5,772 nucleotides of DNA, from NCBI GenBank assembly GCA_016937135.1, contig JAFGWO010000093.1, positions 1 through 5,772 of the forward strand. The letters run 5' to 3'. Below, in pieces: positions 1 through 5,548 of this stretch. Made by a program: the position numbers and the translations under genes. A model generated the notes under the pieces. The model was not told the DNA's origin and ran no database searches. It saw nothing but the letters and a program-made list of their open reading frames with translations. How positions within the stretch are numbered: position 1 is the first letter of the stretch; each line of letters opens with the position of its first letter. The stretch is from Pseudomonadota bacterium. Its GTDB lineage: Bacteria; BMS3Abin14.

Positions 1-26
1 ACTTGGGATGCCGGTCCTTGATCCGG

Positions 27-44
27 GCGCCCCACCCGGGGCGC
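27..44. repeat. GC-rich 7-bp hairpin
   Basis: GCGCCCC at 27-33 is the exact reverse complement of GGGGCGC at 38-44, with a 4-nt loop (ACCC). It is not followed directly by a T run: the nearest, TTTTT at 54-58, lies inside the next palindrome. It is therefore not a textbook intrinsic terminator, although it could end a transcript entering from the left of the window. Seen directly; role unknown. Confidence 0.5.
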
Positions 45-45
45 G

Positions 46-71
46 TTGATGACTTTTTGCGAAGCCATCAA
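46..71. repeat. 10-bp palindrome, REP-like
   Basis: TTGATGACTT (46-55) pairs with AAGCCATCAA (62-71) around the 6-nt loop TTTGCG. There is one A-C mismatch on the + strand. On the - strand the same position becomes a G-U pair, so RNA or single-stranded DNA of the - strand folds without mismatch. From memory, closely similar palindromes with this core recur between genes in deltaproteobacterial genomes; that cannot be checked here. Its place two bases after another hairpin and well before the mtnP ribosome site fits a dispersed palindromic repeat rather than an operator. Confidence 0.5.
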
Positions 72-119
72 TGTTAAACCTCGAAGAAGCCAGCAGAGAA
101 ATACAAAAAACAGGTTTTT

Positions 120-147
120 CTCTGGACCCTGAACCCTGAACTCTGAA
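120..147 (+). repeat. Heptamer tandem array, CTCTGAA family
   Basis: Four 7-nt units lie end to end at 120-126, 127-133, 134-140 and 141-147. They fit the consensus C(T/C)CTG(A/G)A. The array ends 7 bases before the mtnP ribosome binding site and 18 bases before its start codon. The same family recurs inverted at 2208-2254, as a single + strand unit at 2719-2725, and as a longer + strand array at 5549-5598. Confidence 0.8.
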
Positions 148-153
148 CTTTCC

Positions 154-160
154 AGGGGAG
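154..160 (+). promoter_or_regulatory. Ribosome binding site of mtnP
   Basis: AGGGGAG ends 5 bases before the ATG at 166. This is a strong purine-rich Shine-Dalgarno match and fixes the mtnP start. It contrasts with the xerD and nucleotidyltransferase genes in this window, which have no comparable site. Confidence 0.8.
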
Positions 161-165
161 ATTTC

Positions 166-1026
166 ATGACGGATTTTCTCGGCATCATCGGAGGCAGCGG
201 GCTTTATGAGATGGAGGGGCTCGAGGACAAGGTGGTTTTCGATGTCTCAACGCCTTTCGGGGATCCTTCCGACAGGATCGTATCGGGCACCATCAGCGGG
301 TTGAAGATGGCGTTCCTGCCGCGGCACGGCAGGGGCCACCGGATCCCTCCCGGAGAGGTCAACTACCGGGCAAATATTTTCGCATTAAAATCCCTGGGGG
401 TCGATTCCATTATTTCCGTCTCAGCGGTGGGAAGCATGAAAGAGGACATCCGACCGGGGGACCTGGTGGTGCCGCACCAGTTCATCGACCGCACGAAGGG
501 AAGGCCTTCCACCTTCTTCGGGAATGGGATCGTGGCGCATGTGGCCTTCGCCGACCCCGTGTGCCTTTCCCTTGCGGATCTTCTGGCCAACAGCGCCCGG
601 ACGACAGGGGCAACGGTCCACCAGGGAGGGACCTATCTTTGCATGGAGGGTCCCCAGTTTTCCACCAGGGCGGAATCTTTCCTTTACCGGTCCTGGGGCG
701 TGGACATCATCGGGATGACGAATATCCCGGAGGCCAAGCTCGCCAGGGAAGCCGAGATATGCTATGCCACACTGGCTCTGGCGACGGATTACGACTGCTG
801 GCATGAAACGGAGGAGAGCGTTTCCGTGGAGGCGATCCTGAAGATCATGCACCGGAACGTCGCAAACGCCAGGGAGGCCATCCGCCAGACGGCCCTGAAC
901 ATCGACCGGAAAGGGCCCTGCGGGTGCGGCGACGCCCTGAAATACGCAATCGTCACAGATCCTGCGGCCGTGCCGGCCCAAACGAAGGAAGATCTGGAGC
1001 CGATAATCGGGAAATACATCAGATAG
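166..1026 (+). CDS. mtnP: S-methyl-5'-thioadenosine phosphorylase
   Basis: This cytosolic enzyme cleaves methylthioadenosine (MTA), the by-product of polyamine and other SAM-dependent synthesis, with phosphate, giving adenine and 5-methylthioribose-1-phosphate for purine and methionine salvage. The 286 residues match the usual family length, and the PNP/MTAP family 2 motifs occur in order: phosphate loop IIGGSGLY (7-14), LPRHGRGHRIPPGEVNYRAN (51-70), VSAVGSM (85-91), PGDLVVPHQFIDRT (97-110), CMEGPQFSTRAES (159-171), GMTNIPEAKLAREAEICYA (183-201) and ATDYDCW (206-212). D208 and D210 in the last motif match the aspartates that mark MTAP-type adenine recognition rather than guanosine/inosine phosphorylases. 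The start is set by a good ribosome site at 154-160. No other methionine-salvage gene is present, so the fate of methylthioribose-1-phosphate cannot be read here. A related 6-oxopurine or methylthioinosine phosphorylase is the main alternative, and less likely. Confidence 0.95.
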   Translation: MTDFLGIIGGSGLYEMEGLEDKVVFDVSTPFGDPSDRIVSGTISGLKMAFLPRHGRGHRIPPGEVNYRANIFALKSLGVDSIISVSAVGSMKEDIRPGDLVVPHQFIDRTKGRPSTFFGNGIVAHVAFADPVCLSLADLLANSARTTGATVHQGGTYLCMEGPQFSTRAESFLYRSWGVDIIGMTNIPEAKLAREAEICYATLALATDYDCWHETEESVSVEAILKIMHRNVANAREAIRQTALNIDRKGPCGCGDALKYAIVTDPAAVPAQTKEDLEPIIGKYIR

Positions 1027-1053
1027 GGAACAGGGAAGTGGGAACCGGGGAGA
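1026..1053 (+). repeat. Heptamer tandem array, GGGAACA family
   Basis: Four 7-nt units of consensus GGG(A/G)A(A/C/G)(N) sit at 1026-1032, 1033-1039, 1040-1046 and 1047-1053. The first begins on the last base of the mtnP stop codon, so the array abuts the gene. The sequence is unrelated to the CTCTGAA family but has the same period. Confidence 0.7.
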
Positions 1054-1116
1054 GAGGCCAGAAATTTCAATCTTTTTCGAATGGCGGCCAAGGGTGCTTC
1101 AGGTGCAAGGCAACGG

Positions 1117-1149
1117 TTCGACAAGGCTAAAGGCCCTGAGCCCGTCAAA
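1117..1149. repeat. Imperfect palindrome (TTCGACAAGGCT...)
   Basis: The left arm TTCGACAAGGCT (1117-1128) pairs imperfectly with GAGCCCGTCAAA (1138-1149). GGCT/GAGCC-type and GAC/GTC pairs flank a small internal loop, with one C-A mismatch near the base. It resembles, from memory, the TTCGACAAGCTCAGG / CCTGAGC-TGTCGAA palindromes dispersed in many bacterial genomes. It is probably a degraded copy of such an element. Confidence 0.35.
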
Positions 1150-1160
1150 GGGGAGTTTCA

Positions 1161-1232
1161 ATGGAATCGGAGGGGTATAAAGCGGCATATCCGGAGTCCA
1201 GGGGGGGTAGCATTGATGCCGAGACGGCGTGA
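1161..1232 (+). other. Possible 23-codon ORF, doubtful
   Basis: An ATG at 1161 opens a 23-codon frame that stops at 1230-1232. It is preceded by AAAGGGGAG ending 5 bases before the ATG, a ribosome site as good as that of mtnP. The peptide (starting MESEGYKAAYPESRGGSIDA) shows no domain, signal or membrane segment I can name. The + frame just past the stop continues open for about 20 more codons, so the remnant of a longer gene broken by a frameshift is conceivable. However, part of the purine run belongs to the palindrome at 1117-1149, which weakens it as a true ribosome site. I do not claim it is expressed. Confidence 0.15.
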
Positions 1233-1266
1233 CTGGGTCATGCGGAAGAGAGATTTTTTCGCCGCA

Positions 1267-1290
1267 TCCCCGTGTCCCCCCGTCCCCGAG
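1267..1290 (+). repeat. C-rich octamer tandem array
   Basis: Three 8-nt units begin with TCCCC at 1267, 1275 and 1283, and a partial fourth begins at 1291. The array ends 22 bases before the xerD ATG. It matters for the xerD start, because a longer reading frame from GTG 1229 would have to translate through it. Confidence 0.6.
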
Positions 1291-1312
1291 TCATGAGCTG
1301 TCCCGCTTTCCG

Positions 1313-2200
1313 ATGCAACGATTTGTTGACGCCTACCTCGACCGTCTGCTCATCGAAAAAGGCCTTTCCGACAACACCCTGGAGGCCTACCGGGCAGACC
1401 TCACTGCCTACGCCGATTTTCTCGCCCGATCGGGGATCGCAAAACCCGACGAAGTCCGTTCCCACCACATTCTCGCCTTCATAACCACCCTTAGGGAAAA
1501 GGGTTCCGGGGCGAGGACCGCGAGAAGAAAACTCGTTTCCATACGGGGTTTCCACAAGCACCTCTTTTTGACCGGAGGAGCCAAAACCAACCCGGCATCC
1601 AACATCGAGGGCATGAAAGTCCCTCTGAACCTCCCGGAAGTGCTCACCGTGGCCGAGATGGTCCAGGTGCTGGAGCAGCCCGACACAACCACGGATATCG
1701 GGATCCGGGACAGGGCGATGATGGAAATAAGCTACGCGGCCGGTTTGAGGGTGTCCGAGCTTGTCGGACTCCGCATGGAGGATCTGAACAAGGAAGCCGG
1801 CCTTCTCCGGGTGACCGGGAAAGGGTCCCGGCAGCGCCTCGCCCCCATGGGGCAGGAGGCCCTCCTCTGGGCCGAGCGCTATCTTCGAGAGGTCAGGCCG
1901 AGGCTTATAAAGCAGGTTCTTAACCCCTACCTGTTTCCCGGCAGGGGCGGGAAGGGACACATCACCCGTCAGGCCTTCTGGCAGAAGGTCTGCCGGTATG
2001 CCCTCATGGCCGGTCTGCCGAGGATCCATCCCCACACCTTCCGCCACAGCTTCGCCACCCATCTGCTGGAAGGAGGCGCGGACCTTCGAAGCGTCCAGAT
2101 CCTTCTTGGGCACGTCAATATCGTGACGACCCAGATCTACACCCATGTGAGCCGACAGCACCTGAGGGAAGTCCACAGGAAGTTCCATCCGAGGGGGTGA
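1313..2200 (+). CDS. xerD: Site-specific tyrosine recombinase XerD
   Basis: XerD works with XerC in the cytoplasm at the chromosomal dif site, resolving chromosome dimers under FtsK control. From ATG 1313 the protein has 295 residues, close to E. coli XerD (298). The N-terminal SAM-like core-binding domain covers roughly 1-85 (FVDAYLDRLLIEKGLSDNTL, 4-23) and the catalytic domain about 105-290. All six active-site residues are visible: R146 (GLRVSEL), K170 (GKGSRQR), H241 and R244 (HPHTFRHSFATH), H267 (LGH) and nucleophile Y276 (TTQIYTHV). Each lies 2-3 positions before its E. coli XerD counterpart. The ending THVSRQHLREVHRKFHPRG resembles XerD more than XerC. The frame is open back to GTG 1229, but those 28 residues derive from repeat DNA and have no counterpart in the family, so ATG 1313 is chosen although no clear Shine-Dalgarno precedes it. 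A XerC or single-recombinase role cannot be fully excluded. Confidence 0.93.
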   Translation: MQRFVDAYLDRLLIEKGLSDNTLEAYRADLTAYADFLARSGIAKPDEVRSHHILAFITTLREKGSGARTARRKLVSIRGFHKHLFLTGGAKTNPASNIEGMKVPLNLPEVLTVAEMVQVLEQPDTTTDIGIRDRAMMEISYAAGLRVSELVGLRMEDLNKEAGLLRVTGKGSRQRLAPMGQEALLWAERYLREVRPRLIKQVLNPYLFPGRGGKGHITRQAFWQKVCRYALMAGLPRIHPHTFRHSFATHLLEGGADLRSVQILLGHVNIVTTQIYTHVSRQHLREVHRKFHPRG

Positions 2201-2207
2201 AAGAGAC

Positions 2208-2254
2208 AGTCCAGAGTTCAGAGTTCAGAGTCAAGTCCAGGGTTCAGAGTCCAG
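2208..2254 (-). repeat. Heptamer tandem array, CTCTGAA family, inverted
   Basis: On the + strand the units read AGTCCAG or AGTTCAG, the reverse complement of the CTCTGGA/CTCTGAA units upstream of mtnP. Three regular units (2208-2228) are followed by a 7-nt variant or a 5-nt truncated unit, then three more out of phase by two bases (2234-2254). The array starts 7 bases after the xerD stop. The phase break suggests past slippage or deletion. Confidence 0.75.
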
Positions 2255-2345
2255 AGGGAAAACCATCAGACGCCCGGAAAATGGGACCCGGAGACGCGTG
2301 GAAAAAGGATTATTTCGGATTGAGGGTAGAAAAATGACAACAGAG

Positions 2346-2385
2346 GTCATCGCGAACCGTTTCCTTTCCCGGTGTGAAGCGATCT
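2346..2385 (-). repeat. Degraded dispersed repeat, GATTGCTTC...CGCAATGAC type
   Basis: GTCATCGCGA (2346-2355) and GAAGCGATCT (2376-2385) are nearly the same two words that bound the left half of the element at 5416-5478. On the - strand the order is AGATCGCTTC, spacer, TCGCGATGAC. From memory this matches a common intergenic repeat with ends like GATTGCTTC and CGCAATGACA. Only a single, half-length copy is present here. Confidence 0.45.
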
Positions 2386-2424
2386 CGTGGTCTTTCATAA
2401 ACCAATCCCTAAACGGGAAGAGAA

Positions 2425-2445
2425 CGTCCCACGTCCCATGTCCCA
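2425..2445 (+). repeat. Heptamer tandem array, CGTCCCA family
   Basis: Three 7-nt units, CGTCCCA twice and then TGTCCCA, lie at 2425-2431, 2432-2438 and 2439-2445. This family is distinct from those nearby but has the same period. Confidence 0.7.
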
Positions 2446-2457
2446 CGGGGAAAGTGA

Positions 2458-2513
2458 CGTCGAACGTCAAGCGAAAAACGACGTTAAAAGTTCAACGTCA
2501 AACGTTCAACGGG
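2458..2513 (+). repeat. Degenerate heptamer array, AACGTCA family
   Basis: The best-preserved units are AAAGTTC (2487-2493), AACGTCA (2494-2500), AACGTTC (2501-2507) and AACGGG (2508-2513). Looser copies rich in ACGTC and GCGAAAA extend back to about 2458. The units are the reverse complement of the TGACGTT/CGTTTGA units at 2639-2711, so the two arrays face each other. Confidence 0.55.
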
Positions 2514-2649
2514 AACCACCAAACACCAATCACCAATCACAGGTACCCAATCACCGCTTTCTGGTGGGATTTCCGGCAATTCTCATCTAGGATAGTATTA
2601 AAACAAACGAACCAATCTTCTTTTGGTCTGACATTGAACGTTTGACGTT
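2494..2649. repeat. 16-bp perfect inverted repeat, 124-nt loop
   Basis: The 16 bases at 2494-2509 (AACGTCAAACGTTCAA) are the exact reverse complement of 2634-2649 (TTGAACGTTTGACGTT). The arms are formed by the two facing heptamer arrays, so several shifted pairings are also possible. The loop (2510-2633) contains the AATCACC array and the AT-richer unique segment. In RNA this would form a long hairpin in the leader of the downstream gene if transcription begins upstream. Confidence 0.7.
2514..2555 (+). repeat. Heptamer tandem array, AATCACC family
   Basis: Six consecutive 7-nt blocks keep perfect phase from 2514 to 2555. Blocks at 2528-2534 and 2549-2555 are AATCACC and the one at 2535-2541 is AATCACA. 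The blocks at 2514 (AACCACC) and 2521 (AAACACC) are near matches, and only 2542-2548 is strongly diverged. Confidence 0.75.
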
Positions 2650-2725
2650 TGACGTTTGATGTTAGACGTTCGACCTCGTTTCTCGTTCGACGTTTGACGT
2701 TTGACGTTTGACTTGGGACTCTGGA
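2632..2725 (+). repeat. Heptamer tandem array, CGTTTGA family
   Basis: CGTTTGA occurs exactly at 2639-2645, 2646-2652 and 2653-2659, and again at 2691-2697, 2698-2704 and 2705-2711. Variants (TGTTAGA, CGTTCGA, CTCGTT-type) and one phase shift lie between them. The last two blocks, CTTGGGA (2712) and CTCTGGA (2719), grade into the CTCTGAA family. In the same phase one more 7-nt block (2726-2732) brings the series to the ATG at 2733. Confidence 0.8.
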
Positions 2726-2732
2726 CTGCTTT

Positions 2733-5402
2733 ATGGACCTGATCACTTCCCACCTCAACGCGGATTTCGACGCGATGGCATCCATGATCGCGGCGAAAAA
2801 ACTTTATCCCGAAGCCAGGATGGTGTTCCCCGGCTCCCAGGAACGAAACCTACGGGAATTCTTTCTTAAATCCTCCATCGCCTCTTTCAGTTTCGACCGC
2901 ATCAAGGATGTGGACCTTTCGGCCGTCACCCGCCTGATCCTCGTGGATATCAAGATGAAGGGAAGGATCGGGCCCTTCGACGAGATCGCCCGGCGGGAGG
3001 ACGTGGAGCTCCACATCTACGATCATCATCCCAGGACGGACCAGGATTACCGGGGGGTCGTGGACATTGTGGAGCCCGTGGGCGCTACGACCACCCTTCT
3101 CGTGGAGATCCTTAGAAAGAAACGGATCCGCATCACCCCTGAAGAAGCCACCATCATGGCCCTGGGAATTTACGAGGATACGGGTTCCCTCACCTTCGCC
3201 TCGACTACCCCGAGGGACCTCGAGGCCGTTTCCTATCTCATGAAAAGAGGGGCCCACCTCGAGATCATCCCGACCTTCATCACCAGGGAGCTCGACTCCC
3301 GGCAGGTTCAGCTTCTCTACGACCTTTTGACTTCCCTCACCATTCATGACGTCAAGGGGATCCCGGTAGCCGTGGCGTCTGCGAGCGTTGACCAGTATGT
3401 GGGGGAGCTTGCCCTTCTGGTCCACAAGATGATGGACATGGAAAGTCTGGATGTCCTTTTCACCATTGTCCGCATGGAAGACCGCATCATCCTGGTGGCA
3501 AGGAGCAGGCTTCCTGAACTGGACGTATCCCAGATTGCCGAAGCCTTCGGAGGGGGAGGACATCCCACCGCCGCTTCCGCTTCCGTCCGTGATCTGACCC
3601 TTGTCCAGGTCGAAGAAAAACTGATGACCTCCCTGAAAAAGATGATCGGGGACCGCGTCAACGCCGGGGCCATCATGTCCTCCCCCGTTATCGACATCCC
3701 TGAAACGATGCCCCTCTCGGAAGTGGGGGAGCTCATGGTCCGTTTCAACATCAACTCCCTTCCGGTCGTCGGGCCCGAAGGGGCTCTGGTGGGGATCATC
3801 ACAAGGGGAGTCGTGGAGCGCGGACTCCTCCATAAGCTCGGGGAGGCCCAGGCCAGCGACTTCATGCTCACCGAATTCGGGACGGTGACGGCGGATTCGC
3901 CCCTGGAAAGGATCGAAGAGCTCATCATCGAAAAAAGACAGCGGATGCTTCCAGTCGTGGAAGGAAAGCGGGTCAAGGGGATCATCACGAGGACAGATCT
4001 TCTGGAAGCCATGCACGCCGATTTCATGAGGACGCGGTCCTTTGGTCTGACGGGTATCGAAGGGGAGCCGCCTCCGGGAAGGGTGAGGAATATCCGGGAA
4101 CTCATGAAGGATATCCTCGACCAGAAGACCTGCAACGTTCTTACGACGGCCGGGAAAGTGGCCCAGAAATCAGGATACCGCGCCTTCCTTGTGGGAGGCC
4201 TCGTCAGGGACCTGATCCTGAGGCAGAAGAATCTGGATGTGGACATCGTGGTGGAAGGGGATGCCATCCAGTTTGCCAGAAAGCTTTCCAGGCGCCTCAG
4301 GGGCCGGACCCGTTCCCACAGGAGGTTCAAGACAGCCGTGGTGATCCTCCCCGACGATCTCAAACTCGATGTCGCGACCGCCCGCATGGAATACTACGTT
4401 TCTCCGGGGGCCGAACCGATGGTCGAGAGGGGCTCCATCAAACTGGACCTTTACCGCAGGGATTTTGCCATCAACGCCCTCGCGGTGCGTCTGAATCCCG
4501 ACTCCTTCGGCCAGGTGGTGGACTACTTCGGGGGCCTTCGCGACCTGAAGGACAAGACCATCCGGATCCTCCACAACATGAGTTTTGTGGACGACCCTAC
4601 AAGGATCATACGCGCTGTCCGCTTCGAGCAGAAATTCGGCTTCCGCATCGGAAAGCACACAGAGTATCTCCTAAAGGGAGCGGTCAGGAAAAAGTATATC
4701 CGGACGGCGCAGGGACCGAGGCTCCTTGCCGAGTTCCTGGCAATCCTTCGGGGGGAAGACCCCTTCGGGGCCTTCGAGAGGATGCAAAATCTGGGGATCC
4801 TGGAATCCCTCCACGAGGCCATGCGCTTCGACGAGAAGATGAAGGACGTGTTCCGGCAGGTCGAGAAAATCCATTCCTGGTTCCAGCTCCTTTTCCTCGA
4901 GGAGAAGCCCGATGTTGGAATGATCTATTTCCATGCCATCATGCTCATACGAAGCCGCGAGGAGAGGGACGAGATCCTGGGACTTTTCCACCAGAGTCCC
5001 CAGGTGAAAAATCTTTACCGGGAGAGGTGGTCCCGGCTGTCCTCGGTCATGGTGGATCTCGGCAAAAACGAAAAGGAATCCCACAGCTGGATCGCACGCC
5101 TCCTGGGACAGCTGAACATCGAAGACCTTCTTCTGGTCATGTCCCTGACCAAAAGAGAAGGCACCGCCAAGGCGATCTCCCTTTATCTTACAAGGCTCCG
5201 GTTTATTAACAGGGAGATCGACGGGAAGGTTCTCCTTTCCATGGGATATTCGACCGGCCCCCTTTTCCGCGAGATTATGCAGGCCGTGCAGGATGCCAGG
5301 GTGGACGGACTGGTGAACTCCCTGCAGGAGGAAAAGTCATGGGTAAGGGAGCATTTTCCCCTGGAAAATGCCCACGCGGGGACGGGTGGAGAAAAAACTT
5401 GA
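2733..5402 (+). CDS. DHH phosphoesterase-CBS-tRNA nucleotidyltransferase fusion
   Basis: The 889 residues join three modules. The DHH domain (about 1-170) has HLNADFDA (7-14; H7, D11, D13), LVDIK (D72), DHH (97-99) and YEDTG (D149), and DHHA1 ends with GGGGH (273-277), as in nanoRNase/pAp-phosphatase (NrnA-like) proteins. Two CBS domains (about 312-368 and 374-430) probably bind an adenyl nucleotide. The class II nucleotidyltransferase has FLVGGLVRD (485-493), catalytic D502 and D504 (LDVDIV), RRDFAINA (575-582) and DDPTRIIRAVRF (620-631). The C-terminal SMGYSTGPLFREI block (836-848) is typical of complete enzymes. It should add A, or all of CCA, to tRNA 3' ends. From memory, the long Aquifex enzyme of this design is A-adding and has a CC-adding partner; no partner is seen here. 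Motif D has DD where ED is usual. Homologous sequence starts at residue 1, supporting ATG 2733, yet no Shine-Dalgarno precedes it. CCA- versus A-adding remains open. Confidence 0.9.
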   Translation: MDLITSHLNADFDAMASMIAAKKLYPEARMVFPGSQERNLREFFLKSSIASFSFDRIKDVDLSAVTRLILVDIKMKGRIGPFDEIARREDVELHIYDHHPRTDQDYRGVVDIVEPVGATTTLLVEILRKKRIRITPEEATIMALGIYEDTGSLTFASTTPRDLEAVSYLMKRGAHLEIIPTFITRELDSRQVQLLYDLLTSLTIHDVKGIPVAVASASVDQYVGELALLVHKMMDMESLDVLFTIVRMEDRIILVARSRLPELDVSQIAEAFGGGGHPTAASASVRDLTLVQVEEKLMTSLKKMIGDRVNAGAIMSSPVIDIPETMPLSEVGELMVRFNINSLPVVGPEGALVGIITRGVVERGLLHKLGEAQASDFMLTEFGTVTADSPLERIEELIIEKRQRMLPVVEGKRVKGIITRTDLLEAMHADFMRTRSFGLTGIEGEPPPGRVRNIRELMKDILDQKTCNVLTTAGKVAQKSGYRAFLVGGLVRDLILRQKNLDVDIVVEGDAIQFARKLSRRLRGRTRSHRRFKTAVVILPDDLKLDVATARMEYYVSPGAEPMVERGSIKLDLYRRDFAINALAVRLNPDSFGQVVDYFGGLRDLKDKTIRILHNMSFVDDPTRIIRAVRFEQKFGFRIGKHTEYLLKGAVRKKYIRTAQGPRLLAEFLAILRGEDPFGAFERMQNLGILESLHEAMRFDEKMKDVFRQVEKIHSWFQLLFLEEKPDVGMIYFHAIMLIRSREERDEILGLFHQSPQVKNLYRERWSRLSSVMVDLGKNEKESHSWIARLLGQLNIEDLLLVMSLTKREGTAKAISLYLTRLRFINREIDGKVLLSMGYSTGPLFREIMQAVQDARVDGLVNSLQEEKSWVREHFPLENAHAGTGGEKT

Positions 5403-5415
5403 ACTTTTGTGCCCC

Positions 5416-5527
5416 GTCATCGCGGCTGCTTGCCGAAGCTTTAGCGAAGGAGGGAGCCGGCCCTGCGCGAAGCGATCTGCCTTTTCGCCCACGGGATTGT
5501 TTCCGCCAGGGATGCCTCGCAATGACA
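5416..5527. repeat. Composite inverted-repeat element (MITE/REP-like)
   Basis: Two inverted half-elements surround a 14-15-nt centre. The outer ends GTCATCGCGG (5416-5425) and TCGCAATGAC (5517-5526) pair at 9 of 10 positions. The inner ends GAAGCGATCT (5469-5478) and GGATTGTTTC (5494-5503) pair at all 10 if G-U is allowed. The left half is longer because of an inserted block at 5429-5454. The half-element resembles, from memory, the widespread intergenic repeat with ends GATTGCTTC and CGCAATGACA, and a single half-copy lies at 2346-2385. No transposase is encoded, so any mobility would depend on an enzyme elsewhere. Confidence 0.6.
5429..5454 (+). repeat. Inserted repeat in left arm, GAAGCTTTAGCGAAGG type
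   Basis: This 26-base block (core GAAGCTTTAGCGAAGG, 5435-5450) has no counterpart in the right arm of the surrounding inverted repeat. It therefore looks like an insertion or a swapped-in segment. Similar cores occur, from memory, as intergenic repeats in many uncultured bacterial genomes. No target-site duplication is obvious. Confidence 0.35.
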
Positions 5528-5548
5528 CCAGACCCCATCAGGCCTCCT

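Larger units (their letters stand above)
2201..2732. other. 532-base non-coding, repeat-filled gap
   Basis: No credible gene is seen between xerD and the nucleotidyltransferase. The frames that happen to be open translate the repeats themselves (NVKRQT- and ITNHRYPIT-like strings) and are judged spurious. The block holds, in order: an inverted CTCTGAA-family array, a degraded dispersed repeat (2346-2385), CGTCCCA units, degenerate ACGTCAA units, AATCACC units, an AT-richer unique stretch (about 2571-2631) and a CGTTTGA array reaching the next gene. A promoter for the downstream gene would most likely lie in the AT-richer stretch, but no convincing -35/-10 pair is visible. Confidence 0.7.

Noticed and set aside
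2..77. Possible 3' end of a gene entering from the left
   Set aside because: Two frames are open from the edge to stops at 47-49 and 75-77, but the visible residues are few and come largely from the palindromes. Nothing supports coding.
1040..1312. Riboswitch in the mtnP-xerD gap
   Set aside because: I compared the stretch by eye with c-di-GMP (GEMM), SAM and preQ1-type cores and found no match. The structure seen is explained by the palindrome at 1117-1149.
1238..2188. 316-codon - strand open frame opposite xerD
   Set aside because: It lies opposite a gene with complete catalytic motifs in a GC-rich genome, where long antisense frames are expected. No recognisable domain.
2570..2598. Promoter (TTTCCG ... 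TAGTAT) for the nucleotidyltransferase gene
   Set aside because: Spacing is 17 bases and the -10 is fair, but the -35 matches poorly. Kept only as a possibility in an AT-richer stretch.
2298..2645. 115-codon + strand open frame between xerD and the nucleotidyltransferase
   Set aside because: Its translation is that of the heptamer repeats (NVKRKT, QTPITNHRYPIT-like), with no domain and no good ribosome site. A 7-nt unit read in threes simply yields a repeating 7-residue pattern.
2208..2725. CRISPR array
   Set aside because: Repeats are short (7 nt), directly adjacent without unique spacers, and change family along the block. No cas gene is present.
2201..2732. dif site next to xerD
   Set aside because: No 28-bp sequence with two 11-bp inverted half-sites of dif type was recognised, and dif is usually far from xer genes.
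2850..4387. Long - strand open frames opposite the nucleotidyltransferase fusion
   Set aside because: Shadow frames of a well-supported gene; composition follows the + strand codons, and no motifs are seen.
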